A stretch of 64,000 nt of DNA. Origin: Neobacillus drentensis (GTDB taxonomy: Bacteria; Bacillota; Bacilli; Bacillales; Cytobacillaceae). A model generated the notes under the pieces. It saw only the letters and a list, made by a program, of their open reading frames with translations, was not told the DNA's origin and did no database searches. Of this stretch, positions 8,780-17,603 are shown piece by piece (the stretch's first letter is position 1; the number at the start of each line of letters is the position of its first letter). The translations under genes were made by a program, and so were the position numbers. The stretch is taken from contig NZ_CP091110.1 in the NCBI RefSeq assembly GCF_021560175.1, forward strand, positions 3,474,501 through 3,538,500. The letters are read 5' to 3'.

Positions 8780-9880
8780 CTAGGTTTTAGCCTCATTATG
8801 TGCTACTCTCATTTTTACACTTCTTTTAACAAACAGGAAGATAAAGAGTAACATCAGCTGTAAGATCAGACCGATAAGATTCCAAGTATAGAAAGAAAAA
8901 CGTAAAAGATCCATGGTATTCTTAAACATGAGGATTGATAAATACCCAATAATAAAGGCAATCGGAAATAAGAACTTATTCGTATTTCCCTTATAAAGAA
9001 AACTAAAACAGTGATTGATTGCATAGAGAAGAAAAGCAACCTTTGTAAAAATAGTTGGGAGCCACGCGACAGTGATGACCAAATCGAGCCGATCGAGAAA
9101 ATCGGTAATATTAATTTGCTGAATAAGCATAAGACTTGGATAGGTAGATTCGCGAATGATTCTTGTTCCTAAAACCGCCAAGGCCGAAAACAGGACCACA
9201 AAGAAAAGAAACAATCCAAGCCCTGTTCCAATAATGACAGCTCTTCTTGCTCTTTTGGCTGGATTGATGTTGGAAATAATGATTAAAAAAAATAAAATCT
9301 CCCCCATCCAAGAAAAGGTGACATAAAAGGCCCTTAAAATCGCCGGGATCGACTCACTTCCGAACAGGGGCTGCAGATTTCCGAAATTCCATTCATTCAA
9401 TAATAAGAACGGCAGCATGGCCACAATGATAAATAAGATTGAAAAAGTGATCCCGGTGACTCTAGCTACCACCTCAAGCCCAGATATAGCGATATACACA
9501 ATGACTAACATGGACAGAACCATTAAGATATCATTTGGAGTTGTTGGTAAAAGGACGGTCGCAACAAAGTCGATCATTCCTCTTAAATCCCTGACGATGG
9601 TGAAAATAACAAATAGAAGGAAGAGCATGATAAAGCCCTTTTCAATCCAATTACTTTTGCTGCCGATTAAAAGAACGTTTTGTAACCATTCTATATTTTT
9701 GTTTTTCCCAAAAATAATAAAAACGAAAGATATTAAGATGGGATACATGATAATCGGCACAATCCAAGCATTCTGATCGCCTTGTTGTAAAATAATTTGC
9801 GGCAGGCTGATGACAGGCCCGGCAAAGATTAAATTGGCAACCAAGAGGGCCAATTGGACATCAGATATCTTTTGTTTCAT
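8780..9880 (-). CDS. Germinant receptor B subunit (GerAB/GerKB-type spore germination permease)
   Basis: A 366-residue integral membrane protein with about ten hydrophobic segments, beginning KISDVQLALLVANLIFAGPVISLPQ, typical of the endospore germination permease family (APC superfamily). The B subunit sits in the spore inner membrane and is thought to bind the germinant. It is the last gene of the operon; its start overlaps the stop of the small membrane gene by four bases (ATGA), indicating translational coupling. Which of the GerA, GerB or GerK types it belongs to, and hence the ligand, cannot be read from the sequence. Confidence 0.93.
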   Translation of the reverse strand: MKQKISDVQLALLVANLIFAGPVISLPQIILQQGDQNAWIVPIIMYPILISFVFIIFGKNKNIEWLQNVLLIGSKSNWIEKGFIMLFLLFVIFTIVRDLRGMIDFVATVLLPTTPNDILMVLSMLVIVYIAISGLEVVARVTGITFSILFIIVAMLPFLLLNEWNFGNLQPLFGSESIPAILRAFYVTFSWMGEILFFLIIISNINPAKRARRAVIIGTGLGLFLFFVVLFSALAVLGTRIIRESTYPSLMLIQQINITDFLDRLDLVITVAWLPTIFTKVAFLLYAINHCFSFLYKGNTNKFLFPIAFIIGYLSILMFKNTMDLLRFSFYTWNLIGLILQLMLLFIFLFVKRSVKMRVAHNEAKT

Positions 9881-10101
9881 AATTTCACAACCATTCTCGA
9901 AATGCCTTCAAAAGTCACATTTAAAAATGTAGTGACAGTGCTGAGTGATAAGTGAAATAAATCCAAGATGGACATAGCAAAAGCTATCCCCACCCATAAG
10001 AAAACCCATTTTCGTTCTTTTTTACTGATAATTTGTTTTTTAAAGACAAATAAAACATAGATCATGAGACATAACCATATAACAATCATCCCTATTTTCA
10101 T
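9877..10101 (-). CDS. Small two-helix membrane protein of the ger operon (D-type accessory protein)
   Basis: A 74-residue protein with two hydrophobic segments separated by a basic patch (KKQIISKKERK). ATG at 10101 is preferred over a TTG at 10119 because AAAAGGA lies eight bases before it; this leaves a 4-bp gap from the C-subunit gene and a four-base overlap with the B-subunit gene. Small two-helix D proteins encoded in some Bacillus ger operons are known to alter germination rate. Position, size and topology suggest this role; the residues themselves gave no family match I can name. Confidence 0.75.
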   Translation of the reverse strand: MKIGMIVIWLCLMIYVLFVFKKQIISKKERKWVFLWVGIAFAMSILDLFHLSLSTVTTFLNVTFEGISRMVVKL

Positions 10102-10105
10102 ACTG

Positions 10106-11260
10106 TCATTCCTTTTCAATGATTCCTATATTTGATGTTCTTTGGATATCTGCATCAACTTTGACAGTTACTTTTAAGTTTGGCAGGGTTTTTCGCCAGT
10201 CTTTCCTCCAATTTTGTTCCCACGCCTGATGTTTATTTTTATAAAGGTACCAGCCAAACCCAAAAACATCTATACCTTGTGAGTGAGCATGCTTTAAAAC
10301 TGCTTGAATTTGTTCTTTAATCTCGGTTTCCATTTTACTAATAATCAATCGATAGGTTTTGGGATCCTCGATTCGATAGTTTGGCTCATTTTCAAATAAT
10401 ACACCCGCAGCCCTGACGGTCAGGAGGAAGGTGGGTTTTCCATTGACAATCTTTAAAGTGGGTTCCGTCTGATTCTCAAAGATCTGCACCGATATTTCCT
10501 CATCCTTTGCGACCGGAAAAGATGCTGATTTTTTTTTCATTTTTTCAAATAACCATAATATTCCTTCACTTTCATTGCTATTAGAAGCAAAGGCAAGCTT
10601 GTCATCTTTAAAAACAGCAAAACTCTCCATTTGAACTTCTTTTTTGTTTTTATCATCCTTCGTTGTACCAGCAGTGTTAACAATTGGAATGACCATGTCC
10701 TTCCCATCCCGATTCAAATCTTGAAGGGCTTCTCGAGCTGTCATATTAATACTGTTTTTAGACATTTCTCTCATGCCTTCACCCGAATATTGTTCCATCC
10801 TCGGCTGCGTCTTCAATAGTTTCACGGCATCACCTTTAGAGATAAGCAAAAAGGTGGAAATCCTTGACCGGGGCTGTGTAAAAATGGCATTTAAGGACTT
10901 CTTTATCCCTTCTTTAGCAAGCGAATCCCCGATAATGTGAACTCTTCTATGTCCTAAATAAATCCTTCTCGACAACTTAGTTTGTATTTCCTCAATCCCT
11001 TGCCGTTCATTACCACCAGGTCCTTGAGCGACTAAAAAGGGCCCTTCCCCGCTTGTTCCCCCGCCTCCCCCGCTTGATCCTGCCCCGCCCATAGAGCTTG
11101 GAAGCGGAATCTGTACGGAATAAAGGAATTTGTTCTTTTTCCCTTTATCTACACCCGTTGCGACAACAAAGGCAATATCGTTAATCTCTGAGCGGTCCCA
11201 ACAGCCTGTCAATAAAATGAGGGCGATTAAACAAGTTAACAGCAGACGGATAGATTTCAT
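10106..11260 (-). CDS. Germinant receptor C subunit, Ger(x)C-family lipoprotein
   Basis: A 384-residue protein with a lipoprotein signal (LTCLIALILLTGC, Cys at residue 20) followed by WDRSEINDIAFVVATGVDKG, the hallmark start of Ger(x)C proteins. The C subunit is lipid-anchored on the outer face of the spore inner membrane and works with the A and B subunits. A glycine/serine-rich stretch (residues ~56-70) interrupts the first domain. The start overlaps the A-subunit stop as ATGA, with AAGGGAATG as ribosome binding site. Secure as a family; ligand unknown. Confidence 0.95.
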   Translation of the reverse strand: MKSIRLLLTCLIALILLTGCWDRSEINDIAFVVATGVDKGKKNKFLYSVQIPLPSSMGGAGSSGGGGGTSGEGPFLVAQGPGGNERQGIEEIQTKLSRRIYLGHRRVHIIGDSLAKEGIKKSLNAIFTQPRSRISTFLLISKGDAVKLLKTQPRMEQYSGEGMREMSKNSINMTAREALQDLNRDGKDMVIPIVNTAGTTKDDKNKKEVQMESFAVFKDDKLAFASNSNESEGILWLFEKMKKKSASFPVAKDEEISVQIFENQTEPTLKIVNGKPTFLLTVRAAGVLFENEPNYRIEDPKTYRLIISKMETEIKEQIQAVLKHAHSQGIDVFGFGWYLYKNKHQAWEQNWRKDWRKTLPNLKVTVKVDADIQRTSNIGIIEKE

Positions 11261-12816
11261 GACTCATTCCCTTCTTCACTGCCTTTTCCAGGACTTGGTT
11301 TTAAACCTTTCCCTTCTCGTGTCATATCCACCTTAACGGTTTGATTCGGACGTTGATTCATCGACCACCATGGAGCCCGTATAAATACATCCTTAAGTCC
11401 TTTCATTGACATGGGAGATACGGGAGATAAATAAGGTATACCAAAGGATCTTAATTTGGATAAATGTGTTAAGATGATCAAGATACCTAGGACAATTCCA
11501 AATAAACCGAATACACCTGCAAGCACAATAAATGGAAAACGCAGGAGCCGTACAGAAATCGCCATATTAAATCTTGGGATCGTAAAAGAAGCGATACCCG
11601 TTAAGGAAACGACAATAACCATAGGAGCAGAAACAATTCCTGCCTCAACAGCCGCCTGCCCAATCACTAGTGCACCGAGGATACTTACAGCTTGACCAAC
11701 AATTTTAGGCAGACGTACCCCAGCTTCCCGCAGCGCTTCAAAAGAAATTTCCATAATCATGGCCTCAACAAAGGCTGGGAACGGGATGGCTTCTCTCGCT
11801 GATGCAATACTAAACAGCAGGTTTGTCGGAATCATCTCTTGGTGATAAGTAGTCACGGCTACATAAATACTTGGTAAGGTAAGCGCAATAAATACAAAGA
11901 TGATACGAAGCAGACGAAGAAAAATAGATATGTGATAACGATGATAATAATCCTCACTAGCCTGAAGGAACTGCCAAAAGGTGGCCGGCATGACGAGAGC
12001 AAGCGGTGTACCATCAATAATAACGGCTACTCTTCCCTCTAACAAATTGGCCGCGATCGTATCTGGACGTTCCGTATTTTGGATTTGTGGAAAAACACTC
12101 CAAGGGTTATCTTCAATTAATTCTTCTATATAACCGCTTTCCAAAACACCATCAATTTTAATTCGGTCCAGCCGTGATTGAACTTCGTTTAAAAGATCTG
12201 GATCAACTAAACCATCGATGTACATAATCGCGATACCTGTTTTGGTTTCTTCGCCAACATCTTTTGCAATTGCTTTAAGCCGGTTAGAACGGATTTTCTG
12301 TCTCACAAGGGCTGTGTTTACTCTTAGACTCTCAGTAAGACCCTCACGCGGGCCACGAACAACAGACTCGGTTTCTGGTTCGGAGACACTTCTTCGTTGT
12401 CCACCCTTTGCATCGATAACAATTCCTGTATTCACTCGATCAACTAAAAGAACGGTATTTCCTTTTAGAACATTTAATACAGCATCATCAAGTTTAGTAA
12501 TTTCTTTAACAGAACTGACTGAAATAATTCTTTCTATCAAAAAATCAGCCGTAACACGCTCTTTTTCTACTTCCTTCAGAATTTGGTTGATTCCATGAAG
12601 CTGAATGCTGTTCGTATCAATGAGCCCATCCACAAACAATAAATAGGCTTCCACCTCTCCAGCAATAATTTGCCGAAAAACAATATCTGAACAGTCCTTA
12701 AAAAGCTGCTTCAATCGGTCAATGTTAATCGATAAATTCGAATCGATTTGTCTATCCGTTTTTTCAGCAGGCAATGACTTTTGGTCGTCAGTAAGTAGTT
12801 TTTTGAATTTTCTCAT
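11257..12816 (-). CDS. Germinant receptor A subunit (GerAA/GerKA-type)
   Basis: About 519 residues: an N-terminal cytoplasmic domain (residues ~30-280) followed by several membrane helices (SIFLRLLRIIFVFIALTLPSI onward) and a proline-rich tail. Family segments GLVDPDLLNEVQSRL, VFPQIQNTERPDT and GRVAVIIDGTP are clear. It is the first gene of the A-C-D-B operon. I prefer ATG at 12816 (CGGAG eight bases before) to a GTG at 12870, which has no good ribosome binding site. Such operons are transcribed in the forespore by sigma-G; a candidate promoter is listed upstream. Confidence 0.94.
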   Translation of the reverse strand: MRKFKKLLTDDQKSLPAEKTDRQIDSNLSINIDRLKQLFKDCSDIVFRQIIAGEVEAYLLFVDGLIDTNSIQLHGINQILKEVEKERVTADFLIERIISVSSVKEITKLDDAVLNVLKGNTVLLVDRVNTGIVIDAKGGQRRSVSEPETESVVRGPREGLTESLRVNTALVRQKIRSNRLKAIAKDVGEETKTGIAIMYIDGLVDPDLLNEVQSRLDRIKIDGVLESGYIEELIEDNPWSVFPQIQNTERPDTIAANLLEGRVAVIIDGTPLALVMPATFWQFLQASEDYYHRYHISIFLRLLRIIFVFIALTLPSIYVAVTTYHQEMIPTNLLFSIASAREAIPFPAFVEAMIMEISFEALREAGVRLPKIVGQAVSILGALVIGQAAVEAGIVSAPMVIVVSLTGIASFTIPRFNMAISVRLLRFPFIVLAGVFGLFGIVLGILIILTHLSKLRSFGIPYLSPVSPMSMKGLKDVFIRAPWWSMNQRPNQTVKVDMTREGKGLKPSPGKGSEEGNES

Positions 12817-12907
12817 CGAAAAACTCCGATTGTCTAAATTTTTTCTGGCTGTTTTCCTAGAAAATCGCACCTGGAATAGGCGTCGATTGCCTAAATTTGG
12901 CTTTTTA

Positions 12908-12936
12908 TAATTTGCTCTATTAATTGAAAAATATTC
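12908..12936 (-). promoter_or_regulatory. Candidate sigma-G promoter of the ger operon
   Basis: Minus-strand GAATA (12932-12936), a 17-bp spacer and CAAATTA (12908-12914) approximate the sigma-G consensus (GHATR and CATNHTA). One -10 position differs and the spacer is a base short, so this is tentative. Confidence 0.4.
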
Positions 12937-13024
12937 CTTTTATACGATAATTTTAGCTTGATTATTTTAAGATTGGACATACTGAAGGAAGTAAATCATT
13001 ATTCGTCACTAGGAGTGAAATCAG

Positions 13025-13318
13025 TTGGAAAGTCAATTCAGTAATTTTATAGATGAGGTATTTATGCAAGGAAAAATGGAAAATGTATTTAGTTACACAT
13101 GTGGTTCCTGGCAAAATTGCAATCAAACTACCATTCAGTCGTTCCTGTCTCAATGTATGGAATATAATATCGATCCCCAATACTGTATGAGCTGGGTGGA
13201 ACAACATAAGGATGAAATACCGAATTGGGGCGCTGTGTCAGAAACTTCCCTTGGCTGGGTGAACGAGCACACCTCCTCTGGTTCGCCGATTTCTATAACA
13301 GAGCAGGGATTAAGTTAA
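13025..13318 (+). CDS. Small cysteine-containing hypothetical protein
   Basis: A 97-residue product starting at TTG with AGGAG nine bases upstream. It has four cysteines (CGSWQNC, SQC, QYC) and two tryptophans in its middle part and no signal peptide or membrane helix. I do not recognise the family. It points away from the ger operon and is followed by a bidirectional terminator. Function unknown. Confidence 0.65.
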   Translation: MESQFSNFIDEVFMQGKMENVFSYTCGSWQNCNQTTIQSFLSQCMEYNIDPQYCMSWVEQHKDEIPNWGAVSETSLGWVNEHTSSGSPISITEQGLS

Positions 13319-13344
13319 TTGGAAGCCAAGGGCTTAAATAATAG

Positions 13345-13383
13345 AAAAAATCCTAACCAGCTTGAACACTGATTAGGATTTTT
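13345..13383. terminator. Bidirectional terminator
   Basis: AAAAATCCTAA and TTAGGATTTTT arms between two convergent genes; U runs on both strands. Confidence 0.88.
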
Positions 13384-13388
13384 CACAC

Positions 13389-13988
13389 TTATTGTGCTTT
13401 TTCAACTGCTTCAACTAATTTAAATAAGAAATGATAGATTAACTGGAAAGCCTCTCCCATTGTCATTTCTTCATCAAAGCCTTCTACATAATTTAGAACA
13501 AAGTTTAAATTCCACAACCCATCATCAAGCGTAAACATTAAATCAAATTTGGCATCCTCACCGTTTAAATGCGCATTTAAATATTCTCTAAGCTGCTTGT
13601 CATATTTCTTCTGTACCTTCAGCCCCAGCATGACGTCAAAGGTCCCGAAAACATCATCTACTTCAAGAGAAATCGCGTCAACATTCACAAAGTCGAACCA
13701 TTTAGATTCGAGATAAATAAATTCATTTTTATGCTTTTTAAGATAATGAAGGGGTTCAGACAAAAACGCAGAGGTTTCATTTTTTAACATATTCTCCGAT
13801 TCTTTATCACAACGTTCAATATAGGCATCGGCAAAACGGGTATTGGCATCCTTTTCGACCCATTCTCCTTCACCCGTCAGTTGATTTTGTTCTGCGTATT
13901 CGATTTCTTCTTTAAAAAGAACAACTCCTCCCTCAGTTGATTGACGATCGTTTTCCGCTATGTACTGTTTTATTTTTTCTTTTAACAT
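13389..13988 (-). CDS. Hypothetical cytoplasmic protein, 199 residues
   Basis: An acidic soluble protein without signal peptide or membrane segment. The C-terminal half (FDLMFTLDDGLWNLNFVLNYVEGFDEEMTMGEAFQLIYHFLFKLVEAV) looks well folded with an aromatic-rich core. GGAGGGTAAGA before ATG supports the start. I recall similar proteins in other bacilli labelled only as hypothetical. The gene is monocistronic with a terminator on its 3' side. No function assigned. Confidence 0.75.
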   Translation of the reverse strand: MLKEKIKQYIAENDRQSTEGGVVLFKEEIEYAEQNQLTGEGEWVEKDANTRFADAYIERCDKESENMLKNETSAFLSEPLHYLKKHKNEFIYLESKWFDFVNVDAISLEVDDVFGTFDVMLGLKVQKKYDKQLREYLNAHLNGEDAKFDLMFTLDDGLWNLNFVLNYVEGFDEEMTMGEAFQLIYHFLFKLVEAVEKAQ

Positions 13989-14100
13989 TCTTACCCTCCT
14001 ATTGACCTACTTGACCTTATATTAATCCACTTTACTAAAAAAGCAAATGGATACAGGTTAACTTTATTATTACGCAACAGAAGAAATAAATAAATAAATA

Positions 14101-14131
14101 AAATCCCCTAGTCACACCGATGAGGGGATTT
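14101..14131 (-). terminator. Terminator
   Basis: AAATCCCCT and AGGGGATTT arms followed on the minus strand by TTATTTATTT, about 20 bp past the stop at 14150. Confidence 0.85.
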
Positions 14132-14149
14132 AGTATTATGTAGTTTTTA

Positions 14150-14536
14150 TTATCGATTGACACTTTTTGAAACGTCCCAAATCACAAAATATTTCGAATA
14201 CTGTCTCGTCAAAACGATTGCTTCTTTTTCCTCCTTTAGAAAAATTAAGCCAGACCCTATTTGTTCCTCGAAAGCCCACCCCTTCGCCTTCATCACTTCT
14301 TTTACCTTATTAAGCGGATTATGACCTGTATTGCTAGACAAATATTGGCTCTTTTTTTCTGTATTTAAAAACTGAACGTAGTCAGTATCCGTTATTTTTA
14401 ATTTCACGATTGATATAAGCAGCGGTACGGGGTTTCCTTCTTGGAATAGAGCAGATCCAAAGACCAAGACGATGCAGCCAAAAGCAATTGTTAAACTGAT
14501 GATGATCGTGATCATGATATTTTTCAACCAGTTCAC
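14150..14536 (-). CDS. Hypothetical membrane-anchored protein
   Basis: A 128-residue protein with one N-terminal membrane helix (IMITIIISLTIAFGCIVLVFGSALF) and a small outside domain ending KYFVIWDVSKSV. I chose GTG at 14536 because AAGGGGGG lies at good distance; an upstream ATG at 14563 has no ribosome binding site. The extracytoplasmic part contains GHNPLNKVKEVMKAKGW, which reads like a compact alpha/beta domain. Family not recognised. Monocistronic, with its own terminator. Confidence 0.7.
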   Translation of the reverse strand: MNWLKNIMITIIISLTIAFGCIVLVFGSALFQEGNPVPLLISIVKLKITDTDYVQFLNTEKKSQYLSSNTGHNPLNKVKEVMKAKGWAFEEQIGSGLIFLKEEKEAIVLTRQYSKYFVIWDVSKSVNR

Positions 14537-14621
14537 CTGTTTCCCCCCTTGTAAATCTTTCATTTAATAAGACGATTCAAGGGTGCTTTTGGTTTCAATT
14601 GACAGTATTACAATTCGTTTA

Positions 14622-14653
14622 CAAAAGATCCACTCGATCAATAGAGTGGATCT
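14622..14653 (-). terminator. Terminator-like hairpin after the thioesterase gene
   Basis: Perfect ten-bp stem AGATCCACTC/GAGTGGATCT followed on the minus strand by TTTTG; the U run is short. Confidence 0.65.
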
Positions 14654-14668
14654 AAACCTATGATTCTA

Positions 14669-15154
14669 TTACCCTTCTTTTAAAAAACTGCTTGGCATGA
14701 CAACGGCTATCACTTCACCACTTGCACAAAGAATATTATCTGCGAACACTTCTGCTGCAACCTTGAATTTTTTAGGATGTATTTCCTCAACTCTTCCTAC
14801 TGCCTTTAATTGGACACCATGTGGAGTAGGCTTATGAAAGTTTACATTTAAGTAAGCGGTTACAAATCTTGGCGCCCCCTGATCATCCCCTGGTTCAAAC
14901 CCATTTTTTCGGTGTAAAGCTAGTGCAGCGGAACCTGTTCCATGACAATCAATAAGGGAAGCAATCAAACCACCATAAACAAATCCAGGTAAGGCGGTAT
15001 GTTCCGGTTTAGGTGTATATAGGGTTACGGTTTGGTCCCCTTGCCAGCCAGTCCGAAAATGGTGGCCTGTTTCATTTAAACGGCCACACCCATAACACCA
15101 GGCAAAATCATCAGGATAATCATCTTGAATTGCATGTAATACCTTTTCTACCAT
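14669..15154 (-). CDS. PaaI-family hotdog-fold thioesterase
   Basis: A 161-residue protein of the hotdog fold: CYGCGRLNETGHHFR near the start, then FVYGGLIASLIDCHGTGSAALAL, where the Asp of the active-site helix is seen, then VTAYLNVNFHKPTP. These proteins hydrolyse acyl-CoA thioesters; the substrate is unknown. GGAGG seven bases before ATG at 15154 decides the start over a TTG two codons upstream. The N-terminal CxxC pair is a feature of a YiiD/YbgC-like subgroup but its role is unclear. It stands alone between terminators. Confidence 0.85.
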   Translation of the reverse strand: MVEKVLHAIQDDYPDDFAWCYGCGRLNETGHHFRTGWQGDQTVTLYTPKPEHTALPGFVYGGLIASLIDCHGTGSAALALHRKNGFEPGDDQGAPRFVTAYLNVNFHKPTPHGVQLKAVGRVEEIHPKKFKVAAEVFADNILCASGEVIAVVMPSSFLKEG

Positions 15155-15261
15155 TGTCAAACCTCCTTTTCCAGAAAATTATAACATGTTTGATAATATA
15201 TGTTAAACAGAAACCGTTTAAGAAGGGTGTAGCTTACGTGGGTGTTTGGTAGTTCCTATAT

Positions 15262-15309
15262 ATAAGATAAAAGGATGCAGCAAATCGTTGCTGACATCCT
15301 TTTATCTTA
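15262..15309 (-). terminator. Terminator overlapping the stop codon of the VanW gene
   Basis: A long near-perfect palindrome: sixteen-base outer arms (ATAAGATAAAAGGATG and complement) with an inner CAGCAA/TTGCTG stem. The 5' arm on the minus strand includes the stop codon at 15307-15309. Confidence 0.75.
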
Positions 15310-16308
15310 TTTTTTTATGAGACCTTTGTAGGCTGCTGATGTTCTAACCTCAACCGTAAGCTTTCCTTTTGCATAAATGGTTTTAATTAATAATGGAACA
15401 CCTGTTGTATTTTGAAAGCGAAAATCCGGCCCGCCATAGGAAACGGTCGCATCTCGTCCTTGCGGAACGTAACCGACCGATAAGGAATGATGATGTTTTT
15501 CCACATAACTTACCCCAACCTGGTCAACCGCATTAAACAATGTCGAGGATGTCTGACAGATACCACCGCCAATTCCCATCACCATTTTCTTATTAACAAT
15601 TTCCTTTGCCGGCTGGTATCCGTGGGCAGCATCACTTGGTCCGACCGTTGTATTAAAAGAAAAAATATCCTGTATGCCCACAATCACATTATTAATAGCA
15701 ATCGCTGACAGCTCGATATTTTTCGAACGGCCTGCTACCCCGCTGTTAAAATAAGTCGTGAAGGAACCAACCACCACTTCACTTAAATGGGCAGGGTCTT
15801 CCGGCTTATAGCCGCTTTCTGTAATTGTGATCGGCAGTTCAATATCGCCGCCCTCAACAGAAGCTGTCATCACTCGATTCACTAATTCCGCTTCATCTAA
15901 TATGATCAGTGGCTTTCCTTTGATGATTTGCCCATTTGCATCAATTTTATCAAGGACCATACGTTGATCATATCCCGCTGTATTATCTGTTCCTCTGGCT
16001 AGGTCTTTGGCCCACTGTTCTATCTTCTGTTTATATGAATCTGGATTATTCTCATACCCTAATTCTTCCGGTAAAAATGTTTTAATCATACTTTTGGTAT
16101 TGGGATCAATGACATTGACGACTACTGGTTTCTTTTCTTCTTCCTTAGGCGGTTGTTCCTGCTGCTTTTGACTCGGCTGCTTTTGTGGTTCGGTTACCTT
16201 TTCCTTTTCATGGACCGGTCTATTTGTGGCCGTCTTCTCATTACACCCTGCTAAAGCTAGTAAACTCCCAATTAATAAAACTGAAATTGCCCATCTTTGC
16301 TTCACCAT
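15307..16308 (-). CDS. VanW-family lipoprotein
   Basis: About 333 residues. The N-terminus has a lipoprotein signal (VLLIGSLLALAGC) and then a lysine/glutamine/proline-rich linker (residues ~25-70). The C-terminal part contains the VanW domain, with FSFNTTVGP, GIGGGICQTSSTLFNA and a histidine-rich HHHSLSVGYVPQGRDATVSYG. The domain takes its name from vancomycin-resistance clusters but is widespread in bacilli on surface proteins with no resistance role; here there are no van genes nearby. ATG at 16308 is chosen, though the GGAG site is rather far; a TTG at 16317 is possible. Probable surface or cell-wall associated protein. Confidence 0.88.
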   Translation of the reverse strand: MVKQRWAISVLLIGSLLALAGCNEKTATNRPVHEKEKVTEPQKQPSQKQQEQPPKEEEKKPVVVNVIDPNTKSMIKTFLPEELGYENNPDSYKQKIEQWAKDLARGTDNTAGYDQRMVLDKIDANGQIIKGKPLIILDEAELVNRVMTASVEGGDIELPITITESGYKPEDPAHLSEVVVGSFTTYFNSGVAGRSKNIELSAIAINNVIVGIQDIFSFNTTVGPSDAAHGYQPAKEIVNKKMVMGIGGGICQTSSTLFNAVDQVGVSYVEKHHHSLSVGYVPQGRDATVSYGGPDFRFQNTTGVPLLIKTIYAKGKLTVEVRTSAAYKGLIKK

Positions 16309-16448
16309 TTTCCCCAACTACTCCTCTTAATCGAATCTCACTACCAGTGCAAATTGACAACACGGATTGCCTCCATTCACTCATTTTATTCTCTTGCAGC
16401 ATGCAATATTACTTAGAAAAGCGATGGTTAAGGAGAAAATCGACAAAA

Positions 16449-16478
16449 AGCAGCCTGAACAATCGGTTCAAGGCTGCT
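16449..16478 (-). terminator. Terminator after the formate/nitrite transporter gene
   Basis: AGCAGCCTTGAAC/GTTCAGGCTGCT hairpin with one bulge, followed on the minus strand by TTTTTG, just past the stop at 16490. Confidence 0.85.
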
Positions 16479-16489
16479 AAGACAATTAT

Positions 16490-17314
16490 TTATCTTGTTC
16501 CTGTTTTCACAATCGGCTTAACGACTTTTGCTTCCGTCAAGACTGGCAGATATTTTTTATAGGTATGCCAGTAGGCCATCCCAATAAATATCGTCCCGCC
16601 AACGGCATTACCTAAAAAGACTGGGATAAAATTTTGAATGTAGTCCATCCATGTAAAATGGCCGGCAAAGATCGCGGCAGGGATGACAAACATATTCGCT
16701 ACAACGTGTTGGAATCCAATCGCAACAAATGCCATTGTGGGGAACCAAATGCCTAAGATTTTACCTGACATATCATTAGCTCCATATGATAACCAAACAG
16801 CCGAGGCAACCAGCCAATTGCAGCCAATCCCAGAAAGAAAGGCTTGGAGAAAGGTTGCTTCAAGCTTGTGGTCTGTGATACTAATCGTTTTTTCTAAAAA
16901 TGGCGCAGCTTCGGTTAGACCGACAAGATGTCCAAAGAAATAGGCTACAAAAATGGCACCTAAAAAGTTACTGATGGTAACGAGGAACCAGTTATATAGT
17001 ACCTTTCCTGTACTGACCCTTTTGGCCATTCTTGCTAGAGGCACCGCCATCATATTCCCTGTTAGTAATTCCCCGCCCGCCAATAACGTGAGAATAAGAC
17101 CGACCGGGAAGACGCTTGCCCCAATTAAACTGCCTAACCCTTCTAAATTTCCGGTTAGCGTAGCGGTTACACGGATAAACAGCAGGTAACCAAGGGCTAT
17201 AAACGCTCCAGCCTCAAAACCTAGCAGGATGGTTTGAAGTGGTGCATATTTGGTTTTTTTTACTCCGTTTTCGACTGTTATGGCCATAATTTGATCCGGT
17301 TTACTAAACCCCAT
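16490..17314 (-). CDS. Formate/nitrite transporter family channel (FocA/NirC-like)
   Basis: A 274-residue membrane protein with six hydrophobic segments and FNT-family patterns: AGAFIALGYLLFIRV, LAGGELLTGNMMAVPLA and FQHVVANMFVIPAAIF (the conserved region with the pore His). FNT channels move formate, nitrite or hydrosulfide across the membrane. Together with adhE and the ferredoxin-linked oxidoreductase elsewhere in the window it fits mixed-acid fermentation, but formate versus nitrite cannot be decided. Two in-frame ATGs occur; the one at 17314 has the better-spaced GAGGGTG. A near-match cre site lies about 110 bp upstream. Confidence 0.92.
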   Translation of the reverse strand: MGFSKPDQIMAITVENGVKKTKYAPLQTILLGFEAGAFIALGYLLFIRVTATLTGNLEGLGSLIGASVFPVGLILTLLAGGELLTGNMMAVPLARMAKRVSTGKVLYNWFLVTISNFLGAIFVAYFFGHLVGLTEAAPFLEKTISITDHKLEATFLQAFLSGIGCNWLVASAVWLSYGANDMSGKILGIWFPTMAFVAIGFQHVVANMFVIPAAIFAGHFTWMDYIQNFIPVFLGNAVGGTIFIGMAYWHTYKKYLPVLTEAKVVKPIVKTGTR

Positions 17315-17420
17315 AATCATTACACCCTCATTTTCTTTTCTCTTTATTTGTGAAATATTTAACATAGTTTTATTTTATAGCATTTTCTTCCGAAAACCTG
17401 TGAATATTTCTTTAATGTTT

Positions 17421-17434
17421 TTAGAACGCTTTCA
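17421..17434 (-). promoter_or_regulatory. Candidate cre (CcpA) site upstream of the FNT gene
   Basis: TTAGAACGCTTTCA matches the cre consensus TGWNANCGNTNWCA at all but one fixed position. It lies about 110 bp before the FNT start. Confidence 0.4.
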
Positions 17435-17603
17435 TTCGACAAAATTTACACAAAGCTAAATTTCGTGTCACATTTTGCAGTAAATTATATGTTATAATAT
17501 ATACATGTGTTAATTTCACTAGTAAAACACTTATCACCATCGCATAATCCTATTTGCGTTGGTTTTATGATATAGTCATTATTAATTGAATGGATGTGTT
17601 AAC

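Noticed and set aside
15307..16308. Vancomycin resistance function for the VanW protein
   Set aside because: No vanHAX or vanRS genes nearby; VanW domains are common on unrelated Bacillus surface proteins.
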